A DNA stretch of 64,000 nt from Daphnia carinata (GCF_022539665.2 NC_081337.1:1898679-1962678), one strand, 5' to 3'; positions 43,001-53,596 are shown, numbered from the stretch's first letter. The notes: a model not told the origin generated them from the letters alone. A program made the numbers and translations.

Positions 43001-45515
43001 TAGATATTGAAACTCACTGTATCACACTATATTCACATTGAATACACGTATATTTGATGCTGTTTGAATGTAGATATTGAAACTGATTCTATAACACTAT
43101 ATTCACATTGAATACACGTATATTTGATGCTGTTTGAATGTAGATATTGAAACTCACTGTATCACACTATATTCACATTGAATACACGTATATTTGATGC
43201 TGTTTGAATGTAGATATGAAACTGATTCTATAACACTATATTCACATTGAATACACGTATATTTGATGCTGTTTGAATGTAGATATTGAAACTCACTGTA
43301 TCACACTATATTCACATTGAATACACGTATATTTGATGCTGTTTGAATGTAGATATTGAAACTCACTGTATCACACTATATTCACATTGAATACACGTAT
43401 ATTTGATGCTGTTTGAATGTAGATATTGAAACTCATTGTATCACACTATATTCACATTGAATACACGTATATTTGATACTGTTTGAATGTAGATATTGAA
43501 ACTGATTCTATAACACTATATTCACATTGAATACACGTATATTTGATGCTGTTTGAATGTAGATATTGAAACTCACTGTATCACACTATATTCACATTGA
43601 ATACACGTATATTTGATGCTGTTTGAATGTAGATATTGAAACTCATTGTATCACACTATATTCACATTGAATACACGTATATTTGGTGCTGTTATAATAT
43701 AGATATTGAAACTCACTGTATAACACTATATTCACATTGAATACACGTATATTTGATGCTGTTTGAATGTAGATATTGAAACTCACTGTATCACACACTA
43801 TATTCACATTGAATACACATTGAATACACTGATTCTATAACACTATATATTTGATACTGTTTGAATGTAGATATTGAAACTGATTCTATAACACTATATT
43901 CACATTGAATACACGTATATTTGATGCTGTTTGAATGTAGATATTGAAACTCACTGTATCACACTATATTCACATTGAATACACGTATATTTGATGCTGT
44001 TTGAATGTAGATCATGAAACTGATTCTATAACACTATATTCACATTGAATACACGTATATTTGATGCTGTTTGAATGTAGATATTGAAACTCACTGTATC
44101 ACACTATATTCACATTGAATACACGTATATTTGATGCTGTTTGAATGTAGATATTGAAACTGACTGTATCACACTATATTCACATTGAATACACGTATAT
44201 TTGATGCTGTTTGAATGTAGATATTGAACTCACTGTATTCTATAACACTATATTCACATTGAATACACGTATATTTGATGCTGTTTGAATGTAGATATTG
44301 AAACTCACTGTATCACACTATATTCACATTGAATACACGTATATTTGATGCTGTTTGAATGTAGATATTGAAACTCACTGTATCACACTATATTCACATT
44401 GAATACACGTATATTTGATGCTGTTTGAATGTAGATATTGAAACTCACTGTATCACACTATATTCACATTGAATACACGTATATTTGATGCTGTTTGAAT
44501 GTAGATATTGAAACTCACTGTATCACACTATATTCACATTGAATACACGTATATTTGATGCTGTTTGAATGTAGATATTGAAACTGATTCTATAACACTA
44601 TATTCACATTGAATACACGTATATTTGATGCTGTTTGAATGTAGATATTGAAACTCACTGTATCACACTATATTCACATTGAATACACGTATATTTGATG
44701 CTGTTTGAATGTAGATATTGAAACTCACTGTATCACACTATATTCACATTGAATACACGTATATTTGATACTGTTTGAATGTAGATATTGAAACTCACTG
44801 TATCACACTATATTCACATTGAATACACGTATATTTGATGCTGTTTGAATGTAGATATTGAAACACACTGTATCACACTATATTCACATTGAATACACGT
44901 ATATTTGATGCTGTTTGAATGTAGATATTGAAACTCACTGTATCACACTATATTCACATTGAATACACGTATATTTGATGCTGTTTGAATGTAGATATTG
45001 AAACTCACTGTATCACACTATATTCACATTGAATACACGTATATTTGATGCTGTTTGAATGTAGATATTGAAACTGATTTTAAAACACTATATTCACATT
45101 GAATACACGTATATTTGATGCTGTTTGAATGTAGATATTGAAACTCACTGTATCACACTATATTCACATTGAATACACGTATATTTGATGCTGTTTGAAT
45201 GTAGATATTGAAACTCACTGTATCACACTATATTCACATTGAATACACGTATATTTGATGCTGTTTGAATGTAGATATTGAAACTGACTGTATCACACTA
45301 TATTCACATTGAATACACGTATATTTGATGCTGTTTGAATGTAGATATTGAAACTCACTGTATCATACTATATTCACATTGAATACACGTATATATGATG
45401 CTGTTTGAATGTAGATATTAAAACTCACTGTATCACACTATATTCACATTGAATACACGTATATTTGATACTGTTTAATGTACATCATGAAACTGATTCT
45501 ATAACACTATATTCA
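22086..45515 (-). repeat. 70-bp satellite array, main homogenised reverse block
   Basis: About 334 reverse-strand monomers, far more uniform than the forward block. Higher-order structure changes along it. Around 25.2-26.7 kb type B (ACTGATTCTATAACAC) recurs mainly every 210 bp, a B-A-A trimer. Around 29.7-30.3 kb type A (ACTCACTGTATCACAC) runs for many monomers. Around 39.3-42.5 kb A and B alternate strictly every 140 bp. A B sub-variant with a short deletion (GTAGATATGAAACTG) recurs from about 29.7 to 43.2 kb. Local scars such as 29640-29760, 31455-31500, 36345-36420 and 43790-43860 join partial monomers. Confidence 0.97.
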
Positions 45516-45537
45516 TTAATTAATTTAATAAAACACC

Positions 45538-45897
45538 ATGCCATTTAATCTAACGCCCTCAGAAACCATCCATTGGCTTATTCTCGGTCTAAACAGTGCT
45601 GCCTACAAAACAGCAGTCCTATCAAATCTCCCAGCGACCATCGACGATTATTTTGCTCTTATTCGCCGGCTTGATCAGGCTTTTCTTGGTGGAGAACTAG
45701 AGGGATGTTCAGTAACGCAATATGATGATACACTGGTCGACTCTCTTGTTTCCAAAATAGTTTCTGGTGTCACAGAAAAATTACCCAGCAGTCAAATAAG
45801 ACTTGGCGAAAATCGAACGCTGACCTGTACGTTTTGCGGATTGAAGGGACATTTTCCCAGTAACTGCCCAGCAAAAAGGGAATCGGGAAACGAGTAA
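45538..45897 (+). pseudogene. Gypsy gag, C-terminal part with zinc knuckle
   Basis: 119 codons opening close to the truncation point, so the first ATG is probably an internal methionine of a longer gag. The N-terminal part (LTPSETIHWLILGLN...RRLDQAF) looks like the C-terminal helical part of a gypsy capsid. A single CX2CX4HX4C knuckle, CTFCGLKGHFPSNC, lies near residues 97-110 and would bind RNA. The next frame (protease) lies in the -1 phase relative to this one, the usual gag-pol arrangement in many gypsy elements. Confidence 0.85.
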
Positions 45898-45914
45898 GAA
45901 TCCGACTTGAAGAG

Positions 45915-46547
45915 GTGAAGTCGGATATGGAAAAAAATCCCCTCACACCCCCTTTAATCAGAAAAACCATTTCTAAAATCATGTTGGCTGACCCACCCTT
46001 TATAACTGTGCAAATTCAACCTTTCGGTTCACTCGTTGCAATGGTTGAAACAGGGGCATGCGTTTCAACCATTTCTGCGGAAAGAGCGGAACCACTTTTA
46101 GACAAAATTCAGCCGTGGGAGGGAACTAAATTATTTGGTTTCACAGACGAAGAAGCGATACCCTTGGGCTTTCTTAATGTTAACGTTCAATTTGGGACGT
46201 CCACTTGTCAAACTACGGTTGCCGTTATGAAAAAAACATTGTTTCCTTTGATTCTGTCAAAAGGCTGGATCGATCAAGCGCAGCCAAGATTCGTCCTGGT
46301 AAAGCATTTTCGTGAAGAAGAAATATCAATCCCACTTTCATACCTTATTCCTCCAGTTAAAGGTGCCAAAGTATTTCAGAATGCTACTAGACATGTCGCT
46401 CTTCTTGTAGCAAAAGAGATTGAAATACCAGCAATGTCTGTTGCAAAAGTCAGCGAAAAAGTCCTTTCTGGTGGTTCGGGGGTGGCGATTCTCGAACCAC
46501 TCCTACGTGGGGGGGGGGAATCAGGCGAATTTATTTCTCCACGTTGA
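45915..46547 (+). pseudogene. Gypsy aspartic protease with altered catalytic motif
   Basis: The retropepsin-like fold is recognisable from ITVQIQPFGSLVAMVETGACVS and the later LFPLILSKGWIDQ. The family's DTGA/DTGS active site reads ETGA here, with Glu at residue 45 replacing the catalytic Asp, which should inactivate the enzyme. The frame ends at TGA 46545-46547 but reading continues in the same phase into the RT region, so the stop is a point mutation rather than a natural end. A run of nine Gs at 46509-46517 does not shift the frame. Confidence 0.85.
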
Positions 46548-47942
46548 GCAGTTAAATTTTTAGAAGGCAAAACAAACATTGAGGTAACCAACCTGGGTTC
46601 TTGTCCTGTTATTTTGAAAGAGAACCAAGAACTTAACACAATTGATACTGATCCAAACGAAGAATTAGTTGAACTTTCAAACCCACTCATTTCTCGACCG
46701 GAAAATAATACAAACAGCTGCTGTGACTATTCTTCTATTGGCGTAGATTTTTGTAAAACTCTTACTAAAAGTGAAATAGAACAGTTAGGATCAGTTCTTT
46801 GGAAGCATAGGTCAGTGTTTAGAAAGAACTCAGATTCAGGAAAGATGCCACGCGAAATCCTTCTCGAACACGCCATTGAAACACAACGACATCCACCATT
46901 GTCTGCTCCTCCCCGTCGTATTTCATTTGCTGAGAATAAGGTGGTGAGTGAACATGTTGAACAAATGCTTGCAGATCATGTCATCGAAAGTTCTGAAAGC
47001 TCTTGGTCTTCACCAGTAGTTTTGGTGAAGAAAAAGGATGGTTCGCTAAGATTTTGTGTAGACTACCGACGATTAAATCAGGTTACCACTCGTGACGTAT
47101 ATCCGCTTCCTCGTATTGACGACGTTCTTGCTTGCCTTTCTGGTGCTTCCTATTTTTCTACCTTAGACCTCTATCGTGGTTATTGGCAAGTTCCAATAAA
47201 AGAAACCGATAAGGAAAAAACAGCTTTCGTCACGCGTGACGGTCTTTTTCAGTTCAAAAGGATGCCATTCGGTTTGTCAAATGCGCCAGCTTCATTTCAA
47301 AGACTTATGGATAGAGTCCTTGCTGGACAAAAGTGGCACCACTGTCTCGTCTATCTTGATGATGTTTTAATTTTTTCTAATAATTTTGAATCCCACTGTG
47401 AAAAGATTGATATGGTTCTTTCTGCAATTTCTCAACCAGGCCTCTGTTTAAATGCTGCAAAGTGCGCCATTGGGCGTCGAGAGGTAGTTTATCTGGGTCA
47501 TCGTATTTGTAAAGAAGGAATCGCTCCTGATCCCGAAAAAGCTCGAGCGGTTTTATCTTATCCTTCACCACGTAATATCAAGGAAATACGACAATTTCTT
47601 GGTCTTGCCTCATATTACCGCAAATTTGTGCCTTCATTTTCGTCTGAAGCAGCACCTCTAACCTCATTGCTAAAAAAGGGATCCAAGTTTCAATGGGGGG
47701 AAACTCAGTCCACTTCTTTTGCAAGTTTAGTCAAGTCACTTTGTTCCCCAACTGTTCTTTCTCACTTTGACGAGTCTGCAGAAATTTTTTTGAAAACTGA
47801 TGCAAGTTACGGCGGACTCGTTGCGGTTCTCTATCAGAAAAAAGAACAGGAAGATTCAGTTGTCGCTTTCCTTAGTCGCACTTTACGCGGGAACGAGGCT
47901 AATTGGCCGTCAAACGACTTAGAATGTCTAGCTATTGTTTGA
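46548..47942 (+). pseudogene. Gypsy reverse transcriptase and start of RNase H
   Basis: In phase with the protease. RT motifs in order: SSWSSPVVLVKKKDGSLRFC, VDYRRLNQVTTRDVYPLPRI, STLDLYRGYWQVPI, MPFGLSNAPASFQRLMD and the catalytic YLDD at 47352-47363. These are followed by the thumb and connection (YLGHRI, EIRQFLGLASYYRKFV), then RNase H with LKTDASYGG. The frame stops at TGA 47940-47942, where Trp is normal for the family (CLAIVW), and the rest of RNase H continues in the same phase. The RT core is otherwise well preserved. Confidence 0.92.
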
Positions 47943-48158
47943 GCCATTAAAAAGTTACGCCCCTATCTCTTTGGACACCAATTTACTGTCTACAGTGACA
48001 ACGTGACTGCTGTTGCATTATTGAAGAAAAAGGATTTGACTGGCAAGTATGGTAGGTGGGTAATGGATCTAACAGAATATCATTTTCTTTTACTTCACTG
48101 CAAAGGCACAACTAATATTGTTGCCGATGCATTGTCCCGTCAAAAGTTCCCTCAATAA
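47943..48158 (+). pseudogene. Gypsy RNase H, C-terminal part
   Basis: In phase with the RT after the TGA. It keeps recognisable RNase H sequence: AIKKLRPYLFGHQFTVYSDN, with the catalytic Asp in YSDN, and NIVADALSRQ, with the final Asp of the site. It ends at TAA 48156-48158, beyond which the frame stays open again, so this stop too may be a mutation. No start codon is implied; this is an interior piece of pol. Confidence 0.85.
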
Positions 48159-48527
48159 AATAGGTCAGAAGATGAACAATCTTCAGGAAATTGCCAATCT
48201 CGTTCGAACTTGTCTCTATCGTGTTATTCTTGTTTAGATGGCCTTATGTTCGGGGAAGGAGTTGTAGAAACAGAAAAGGGTGGGTCATCTCCCTCCTACA
48301 TCGCACCACCAACCTTTCCCTTTCAGGTTAAAAATGAATCTTTTGATGACTACAGTAAATATTCTTCCGTTGTGTCGCCCAAGTGTTTATCTAGTTTCCC
48401 ATTTCAGTCAAGTGATTCCATGGATAAATTTAATTTTGGAAAGGGGGGCGGGGGTGATCACCTGCAGGGTATGGCGGTTTTGTCTACGAAGCATTGGCCA
48501 CCCGATCTAAAAAGCCATCGTTTCTAG
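48159..48527 (+). pseudogene. Gypsy RNase H-integrase linker
   Basis: About 120 codons, still in the pol phase, ending at TAG 48525-48527. The content is serine- and glycine-rich with no recognised domain, which fits the poorly conserved spacer between RNase H and integrase in gypsy elements. There is no sign of a separate gene. Confidence 0.6.
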
Positions 48528-48914
48528 CCAGATATTAATTGCATATTAATTGCACAACACATCGACAAAGTATTTGGTCCAGTTATCAAGAAAACTCAAG
48601 AAGGGTTTTCCTACCCCCAATCAGAAGCACTGGAAAATGATCGACTTCAAGGAAAGTTACTCTACCATCGTAACAATCAAACAGACGGTACAAGATGGGC
48701 TCCGTGTCTTCCCCGATTTTTGCGCACGTTTGTGTGCAATGCATGCCACAGGGATCCCTCAAGCGGACACGGAGGTCAAACTAAGACTCTAGCTCGCGTG
48801 AAAGAGCGATTTTGGTGGCCAGCAATGGCAAAAACCGTAAGAACGGTAGTGCGCACTTGCCCCTATTGCCAACTACGAAAAACACCACGTTGTAAACCTA
48901 TCGGGAAGCTATAA
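48528..48914 (+). pseudogene. Gypsy integrase N-terminal HHCC zinc domain
   Basis: In the pol phase. A basic stretch (KLLYHRNN) is followed by the zinc-binding HHCC: CHRDPSSGHGG supplies the two histidines, and TCPYCQLRK the two cysteines about 35 residues later, around the conserved FWWPAM. It ends at TAA 48912-48914; the typical integrase sequence resumes immediately after in the same phase. All four zinc ligands are present. Confidence 0.88.
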
Positions 48915-49439
48915 CCCATTCAACCACCTCACCGTCCATTTCTTTGCTGGGATATTGACCACATGGGACCTCTTCCAATGACAAAGAAAAGAAATCGCTA
49001 CATTGTCGTCGCCGTTGATTATTTTTCCAAACAAGTAATCGCAAAAGCCCTTCCATCCTGTGATGCCGAACAAACAAAAGATTTTTTTATCAATGACATT
49101 GTGAACAAGTATGGGGTACCAGAGCATGTTATTTCCAACCGTGGATCGACATTTACATCTAGACTATGGTTTGAAATGCTTGAGCCCTTAGGCATCAGAC
49201 ACTCAATTGCTGTGACTGAACGTCCACAGACGAATGGTCTGGTGGAGAGACAAAATGCAATTATCATAGACCGACTTGTAGCCTTTATCAAGATGGATGC
49301 CTGTTGGGACGAAGATGTACAAGCTGCTGTTTTTGCAATCAATACTGACGTTCATACTTCGACAAAATTCACTCCATTTGAATGTACTTTATGGTTTTAC
49401 GGCTCGGCTTCCGATAGACACCAATTTCCCACCGGTTGA
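48915..49439 (+). pseudogene. Gypsy integrase catalytic core with D-to-N change
   Basis: Counting from the methionine at 48963, the core shows D19 (VAVDYFSK) and E95 (NGLVERQN), but the second catalytic Asp is Asn at residue 59 (VISNRGSTF, codon AAC at 49137-49139). The DDE triad needs all three acids, so strand transfer should be lost. The frame fails near 49390, where typical sequence moves to another phase; the codons up to 49439 after that are nonsense. Confidence 0.88.
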
Positions 49440-50205
49440 GGAAAGTGATCCAGAAAACCATCGTTCGGAAATATGGAAAGACCTCCGCATCAATATTGAA
49501 GAGGCTGAGAAAAAATACAAAACAGCATACGACCAGAAACACACAGCGGCCCCCATCTTCTATCCCGGTGATTTAGTTACCGTTCGTAGGAGGCATGTCA
49601 AGCAAGGCGTCTGTAAGAAATTTGCTTTTCGAAACCTTGGACCTTTCCAAATCTTGAAACGTGCAGGAGCTAATGTTTATGAAGTCGAAGACCTTCCAGC
49701 AAGAAGAACATCTTCTACTTGGAGGGTTTTCAACGTTCATGTGTCACAGATTCGCATTTACTTTGTTAATGAAGGAACCGACTCTAGTTCATCCGAAAAT
49801 CCTCCTAATCGTCAAGTTCAAACCACTGATTTTTCATCCAACTTTTCTCCAGCCAATTCATCAACCGACCTGAGTTCAAGCGACTACTCCGTTGATAATG
49901 AAATAGTTTCGTCCTTTTCAGATTGCTTGGAGGATGTGGCGGAAGAGGTAGAGTTACAACAAGAATCGGAAACCCAGTTGAACTTAGAGCTTTCGTTGTT
50001 GGAAAACACATCGAACAAGATTTCATCTTTATTAATGGACATTGAAGTAGGTGATGCACATATGAAAGAGCCAGGTGACACCGTGATTCCAGAGACACAG
50101 AGAGAAACAAACCCATCACAGAGCACCTCCTCCGAAGAAAGTTCATCTTTTTCTCTGGCAATATTCCGAGTGCTTCCGCAAAGTGAACGAAACAGTCATA
50201 CCTAG
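49390..50205 (+). pseudogene. Gypsy integrase C-terminal domain and tail
   Basis: Continues integrase in the +1 phase after a frameshift near 49390; the frame is open from 49297. It holds the C-terminal integrase region (PIFYPGDLVTVRRRHVKQG, then FAFRNLGPFQILKRAGANVYEV), the beta-rich domain that binds DNA in gypsy elements. About 150 acidic, serine-rich residues follow with no domain. It ends with TAG just after 50200, roughly 300 bp before the LTR. There is no chromodomain and no envelope gene. Confidence 0.82.
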
Positions 50206-50511
50206 CAGGTTTTCAGTCGCAAAATAACGAGAGTTGGGAAATGTGATCTAAAAGATATCTTTTGTGCTTTGCTCTCATGTAACAGAAATATTTTTCATTT
50301 CGTTGTTGTTATTTTTGTTTTGTTTATCGTTGGTGTTTCGTGTTAATCGTACTGATTTATTGTACGGAAGCATATTTTTCTCTGTGTGGGATAACGATTA
50401 AGATTTTCCTATTTTTCTTTTCATTATGGCCAATTAAGTTAGAATTAAGCACTAATCAAGGAAATACATTTGCTCCGATATCTGAAACCGCCGGGGGGAG
50501 GGGAGATGGCG
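50206..50511 (+). other. Gypsy 3' untranslated part and polypurine tract
   Basis: T-rich sequence without a gene. It ends in the purine-rich run GGGGGGAGGGGAGATGG at 50493-50509, the polypurine tract, directly before the LTR start at 50512. Confidence 0.8.
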
Positions 50512-51024
50512 TGTAACGATTAGTCCCAAATAGAAATATGTAGTTCTAATATTCAGCACTACACGGCGTGTTTCACCTTCTTGTTAGGTTCATGTTGTTA
50601 GTATTAATAAATTAGAAAAACAGTTATAGTCTTGATTTTCAGCGCGAGATGGCATCCTATTATTATCTATATTCTTTTCTAAATGATGTTATAATGAACG
50701 CCAGATGGGGCTTGCCATGAAGTGTCAGCTGTCTGAAGTGGCAATCCCTCTCTCTTTTCGCGTGGATTGATCGTGAACGGTTATACTTCACAAGTGCTCT
50801 TCACGTTTCTTGTGTGGTTTTATTCTGAATTTATGTAAGTGTATTCTCGTGTTGTAAGTCTGCGTTAAGGAAATTTGGTTGGATTTCGTATGAACGCCTT
50901 TCTTATATTATTAATATTGTTTGTCAAGTGTTTACCTTTTGCGTGTGATTTTCTTGTACAATCTTTGGGGCATTTACCCCCTCGGCTACTTGTTTCGGTC
51001 GTCTCATTTCCAGACGTGACTGAA
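50512..51024 (+). repeat. 3' LTR of the truncated gypsy element
   Basis: Starts TGTAACGATTAG right after the polypurine tract and runs to the satellite junction, where ACTGAAATGCTG blends into a monomer. The right end is not a clean CA, so the LTR may be trimmed by a few bases. There is no second copy in the window to compare. It contains two AGATGG words in GC-rich context near 50648 and 50704. Confidence 0.75.
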
Positions 51025-52074
51025 ATGCTGTTTGAATGTAGATATTGAAACTCACTGTATCACACTATATTTACATTGAATACACGTATATTTGATACTG
51101 TTTGAATGTAGATAATGAAACTGATTCTATAACACTATATTCACATTGAATACACGTATATTTGCTGCTGTTTGAATGTAGATATTGAAACTCACTGTAT
51201 CACACTATATTCACATTGAATACACGTATATTTGATACTGTTTGAATGTAGATATTGAAACTCACTGTATCACATTATATTCACATTGAATACACGTGTA
51301 TTTGCTGTTGTTTGAATGTAGATATTGAAACTCACTGTATCACACTATATTCACATTGAATACACGTATATTTGATACTGTTTGAATGTACATCATGAAA
51401 CTGATCCTATAACACTATATTCACATTGAATACACTTATATTTGATGCTGTTTGAATGTAGATATTGAAACTCACTGTATCACACTATATTCACATTGAA
51501 TGCACGTATATTTGATACTGTTTGAATGTACATCATGAAACTGATTATATAACACTATATTCACATTGAATACACGTATATTTGATGCTGATTGAATGTA
51601 GATATTGAAACTCACTTTATCACACTATATTCACATTGAATACACGTTTATTTGATACTGTTTAATGCACATCATGAAACTGATTCTATAACACTATATT
51701 CACATTGAATACACGTATATTTGATGCTGTTTGAATGTTGATATTGAAACTCACTGTATCACACTAAATTCACATTGAATACACGTATATTTGATGCTGT
51801 TTGAATGTAGATATTAAAACTCACTGTATCACACTATATTCACATTGAATACACGTATATTTGATACTGTTTGAATGTACATTAAGAAACTGATTCTATA
51901 ACACTATATTCACTTTGAATACACGTATATTTCATGCTATTTGAATGTAGATATTGAAACTCACTGTATCACACTATATCCACATTGAATACACGTATAT
52001 TTTATGCTGTTTGAATGTAGATATTGATACTCATTGTATCACACTATATTCACATTGAACACACATATATTTGA
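51025..52074 (-). repeat. 70-bp satellite array, right-hand tail
   Basis: About 15 reverse-strand monomers continuing the array beyond the gypsy element, more diverged than the main block (ATTTGCTGCTG, GAATGCACG and ATTTCATGCTA variants), as expected at an array edge. It ends at ATATTTGAGG, where unrelated sequence begins. Confidence 0.95.
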
Positions 52075-52075
52075 G

Positions 52076-52233
52076 GTAGCCGGTGAAATAGGACTGGAAA
52101 CTTTCAGGCCTATTTCTACCGGAGAAATAGGACTGACTTTTTAAAACTTTTAGGACAGTCCTATTTCTCCATGCCATCAGTCCTATTTCTCCTCGGCATC
52201 AGTCCTATTTCTCCTTAAAAATAGTCCTATTTA
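52076..52233. repeat. Cluster of direct and inverted 15-mers at the array edge
   Basis: GGAGAAATAGGACTG (52121-52135, with a shorter copy at 52085-52096) faces its exact complement CAGTCCTATTTCTCC at 52156-52170, 52178-52192 and 52200-52214, spaced exactly 22 bp. A partial fourth copy lies at 52222-52232. The facing copies can form a 15-bp stem. This resembles the sub-terminal repeats of a foldback or MITE-type DNA transposon, but no transposase or second end is visible. Confidence 0.8.
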
Positions 52234-52560
52234 TTTTATTTTGTTCCAGTAGGAACGATATGCCTCCAATCCGGTGGGCAACATTTTGCGTAAGACCGTC
52301 GGGTTATATCCATTTCCCTTTGTAAAAATCCGATGGTGTTAACTCATAACTTAAATGGTTCACCAAACATTTACCTTTTATCCTATTTTAATTTAAATTG
52401 CAGGGGACCATTAAATATGTTATATCTAATATAGTTCATTTAATAAAATACTACAACGGCCACACCAGAAATATTTATTAAATTTTTCTTACTTTTTAGT
52501 GCATAAATAACTTTTCCAGTTGCACTCATGTTGTACTTGCTCATACAACTATCAGCAACG
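52234..52560. other. No recognisable feature
   Basis: AT-rich single-copy sequence between the 15-mer cluster and the first tRNA-like repeat. There are no long ORFs and no repeat matches within the window. Confidence 0.5.
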
Positions 52561-52562
52561 AA

Positions 52563-52665
52563 AAACAAGCAAGTCTTAACATATCGGTAGCGCTCTAAAC
52601 TGTGACACGGGTAGTCCTGTGTTCGATTCCCCGTGGCTGCATTTCTTCTGAGGTTTTTAATAACA
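52563..52665 (+). repeat. tRNA-derived sequence, copy 1
   Basis: A tRNA-like order is visible: an A-box/D-arm region (CATATCGGTAGCGCTC), a middle region, and a B-box (TGTTCGATTCCCCG) about 40 bp later. Stems are too damaged for a working tRNA. About 100 bp, from AACAAGCAAGTCTTA to GAGGTTTTTAATAA, is repeated at 53494-53596 at roughly 90% identity. It is probably a tRNA pseudogene or SINE head that was duplicated. Confidence 0.65.
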
Positions 52666-52898
52666 TTTGCGGTTAACTTAACTATGAATAGTTGAAGAAT
52701 GTTAATGAATCTTCGCCTGTATGAAAACTACTTCCTTCAAGAAGAACTGTTGAGATACAAGAGAATGGATGAGAGAGGAGATGGTAGATAATGATAGATG
52801 AGTGAAAATAAATTATTTGTAATTTAACATTTTAACAATTCCTCAACTTCTTTACCAAGAAGAGGATTCTACCACAGAAGTGGATGGCCAAGCATGAC
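52666..52898. other. No recognisable feature
   Basis: AT-rich sequence between the tRNA-like copy and the outer edge of the inverted-repeat arm as far as it can be traced. No gene or repeat is seen. The left arm may in fact extend into this stretch, because its partner on the right is cut off by the LTR element at 56733. Confidence 0.45.
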
Positions 52899-53496
52899 AT
52901 AGCATTACTCATCAAGTGACGTATGCCAAAGGATTAAGTTAATATTTATATTGACATTGAAATAAAATTGACGAAGAAGATTTATGGGTGCTAAAGCCGA
53001 GGAAGTTGAAGATGGTTGCCGGCGGCGAATAGAAAGAATTCCGTACTGCTCCAGCTTTGGGCGCGCTATTCAAATAATGAGGTATGTCTTCAAAATTTAC
53101 AAGAAAGAAAAGTTTCCCTATAACTAATCATTGTTTTTTCAGCTATCTACAATGGATCTACTAGAAGAAATAGTTTTAGAGCTTAGATCATCTTTTCCCG
53201 CTATTGTTTCCTCACATGCCCTTAATGTTGCTATAAATAATATTAATGATGAACTAGATATGTCTATAATTGATTAACATTTGTTTGTTTGTAACATGTA
53301 TTTTATTTGACGAATGTTTACAAATTAACATACTTTTTTATTTTATAAATAAACTTTAAAAATTACATAATCTCAATTGACTTTTTTATTTTAATGTAAT
53401 ATGTAATGTAATACATTATGCTTGAATTATTACGATTATACTTGTTGTGCAAGCGACGACTAATGTGCCGATTGATGGTTTTGGTTCGTGGTCACA
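52899..53496 (+). repeat. Long inverted repeat, left arm
   Basis: About 598 bp that match the reverse complement of 56150-56732, with only scattered substitutions and a few small indels; for example, extra T- and A-rich bases near 53335-53365. Both arms contain the same spliced mini-gene. The outer limit given is simply where the right arm is interrupted by an LTR. The inner limit lies at GTGGTCACA, where the partner diverges. Confidence 0.93.
52984..53353 (+). CDS. Small spliced mini-gene with 41-codon ORF (left copy)
   Basis: A candidate gene of unknown function. A 61-bp intron (53082-53142) has GTATGT at its start and TGTTTTTTCAG at its end. The second exon holds ATG at 53152 (context ACAATGG) and a 41-codon ORF to TAA 53275-53277: MDLLEEIVLELRSSFP, then a helical stretch ending DMSIID. 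AATAAA follows at 53348-53353. The ORF is identical base for base in the right arm, while the intron and flanks differ slightly. The peptide is acidic and looks helical. The first exon can also be read from ATG 52984, but that frame stops soon after the splice. It could be the tail of a larger broken gene; I do not recognise the family. Confidence 0.4.
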
Positions 53497-53596
53497 AACA
53501 AGCAAGTCTTACCATATCGGTAGCGCTCTAACCTGTGACACGGGTAGGCTTGTCTTCGATTCTCCGTGGTTACATTTCTTCTGAGGTTTTTAATAA
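53494..53596 (+). repeat. tRNA-derived sequence, copy 2
   Basis: Direct repeat of 52563-52665 with the same A-box-like (CATATCGGTAGCGCTC) and a weaker B-box-like (TCTTCGATTCTCCG). It abuts the inner end of the left inverted-repeat arm. The right arm has unrelated sequence there, so the copy is not part of the inverted repeat. Confidence 0.65.

Larger units (their letters stand above)
45516..51024 (+). mobile_element. 5'-truncated, decayed Ty3/gypsy LTR retrotransposon
   Basis: The satellite stops abruptly at about 45515 and is followed, after about 20 AT-rich bases, by the C-terminal part of a gag. There is no 5' LTR, primer-binding site or N-terminal gag. Protease, RT, RNase H, integrase, a purine tract and a 3' LTR of about 513 bp follow in the Ty3/gypsy order. 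The pol frame is broken by five stops and a frameshift, and two catalytic acids are changed. The satellite resumes in the same orientation at 51025. No target duplication was found, as expected when one end is missing. Confidence 0.93.

Noticed and set aside
46545..47942. Alternative genetic code with TGA as tryptophan
   Set aside because: TAA and TAG also interrupt the same frame, and neighbouring elements use TGG for Trp. Ordinary decay explains it.
279..52074. CRISPR-like array (conserved part plus variable part at constant spacing)
   Set aside because: The variable part has only two main versions repeated hundreds of times, the conserved part also varies, there are no cas genes, and the surroundings are eukaryotic. 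It is a satellite.
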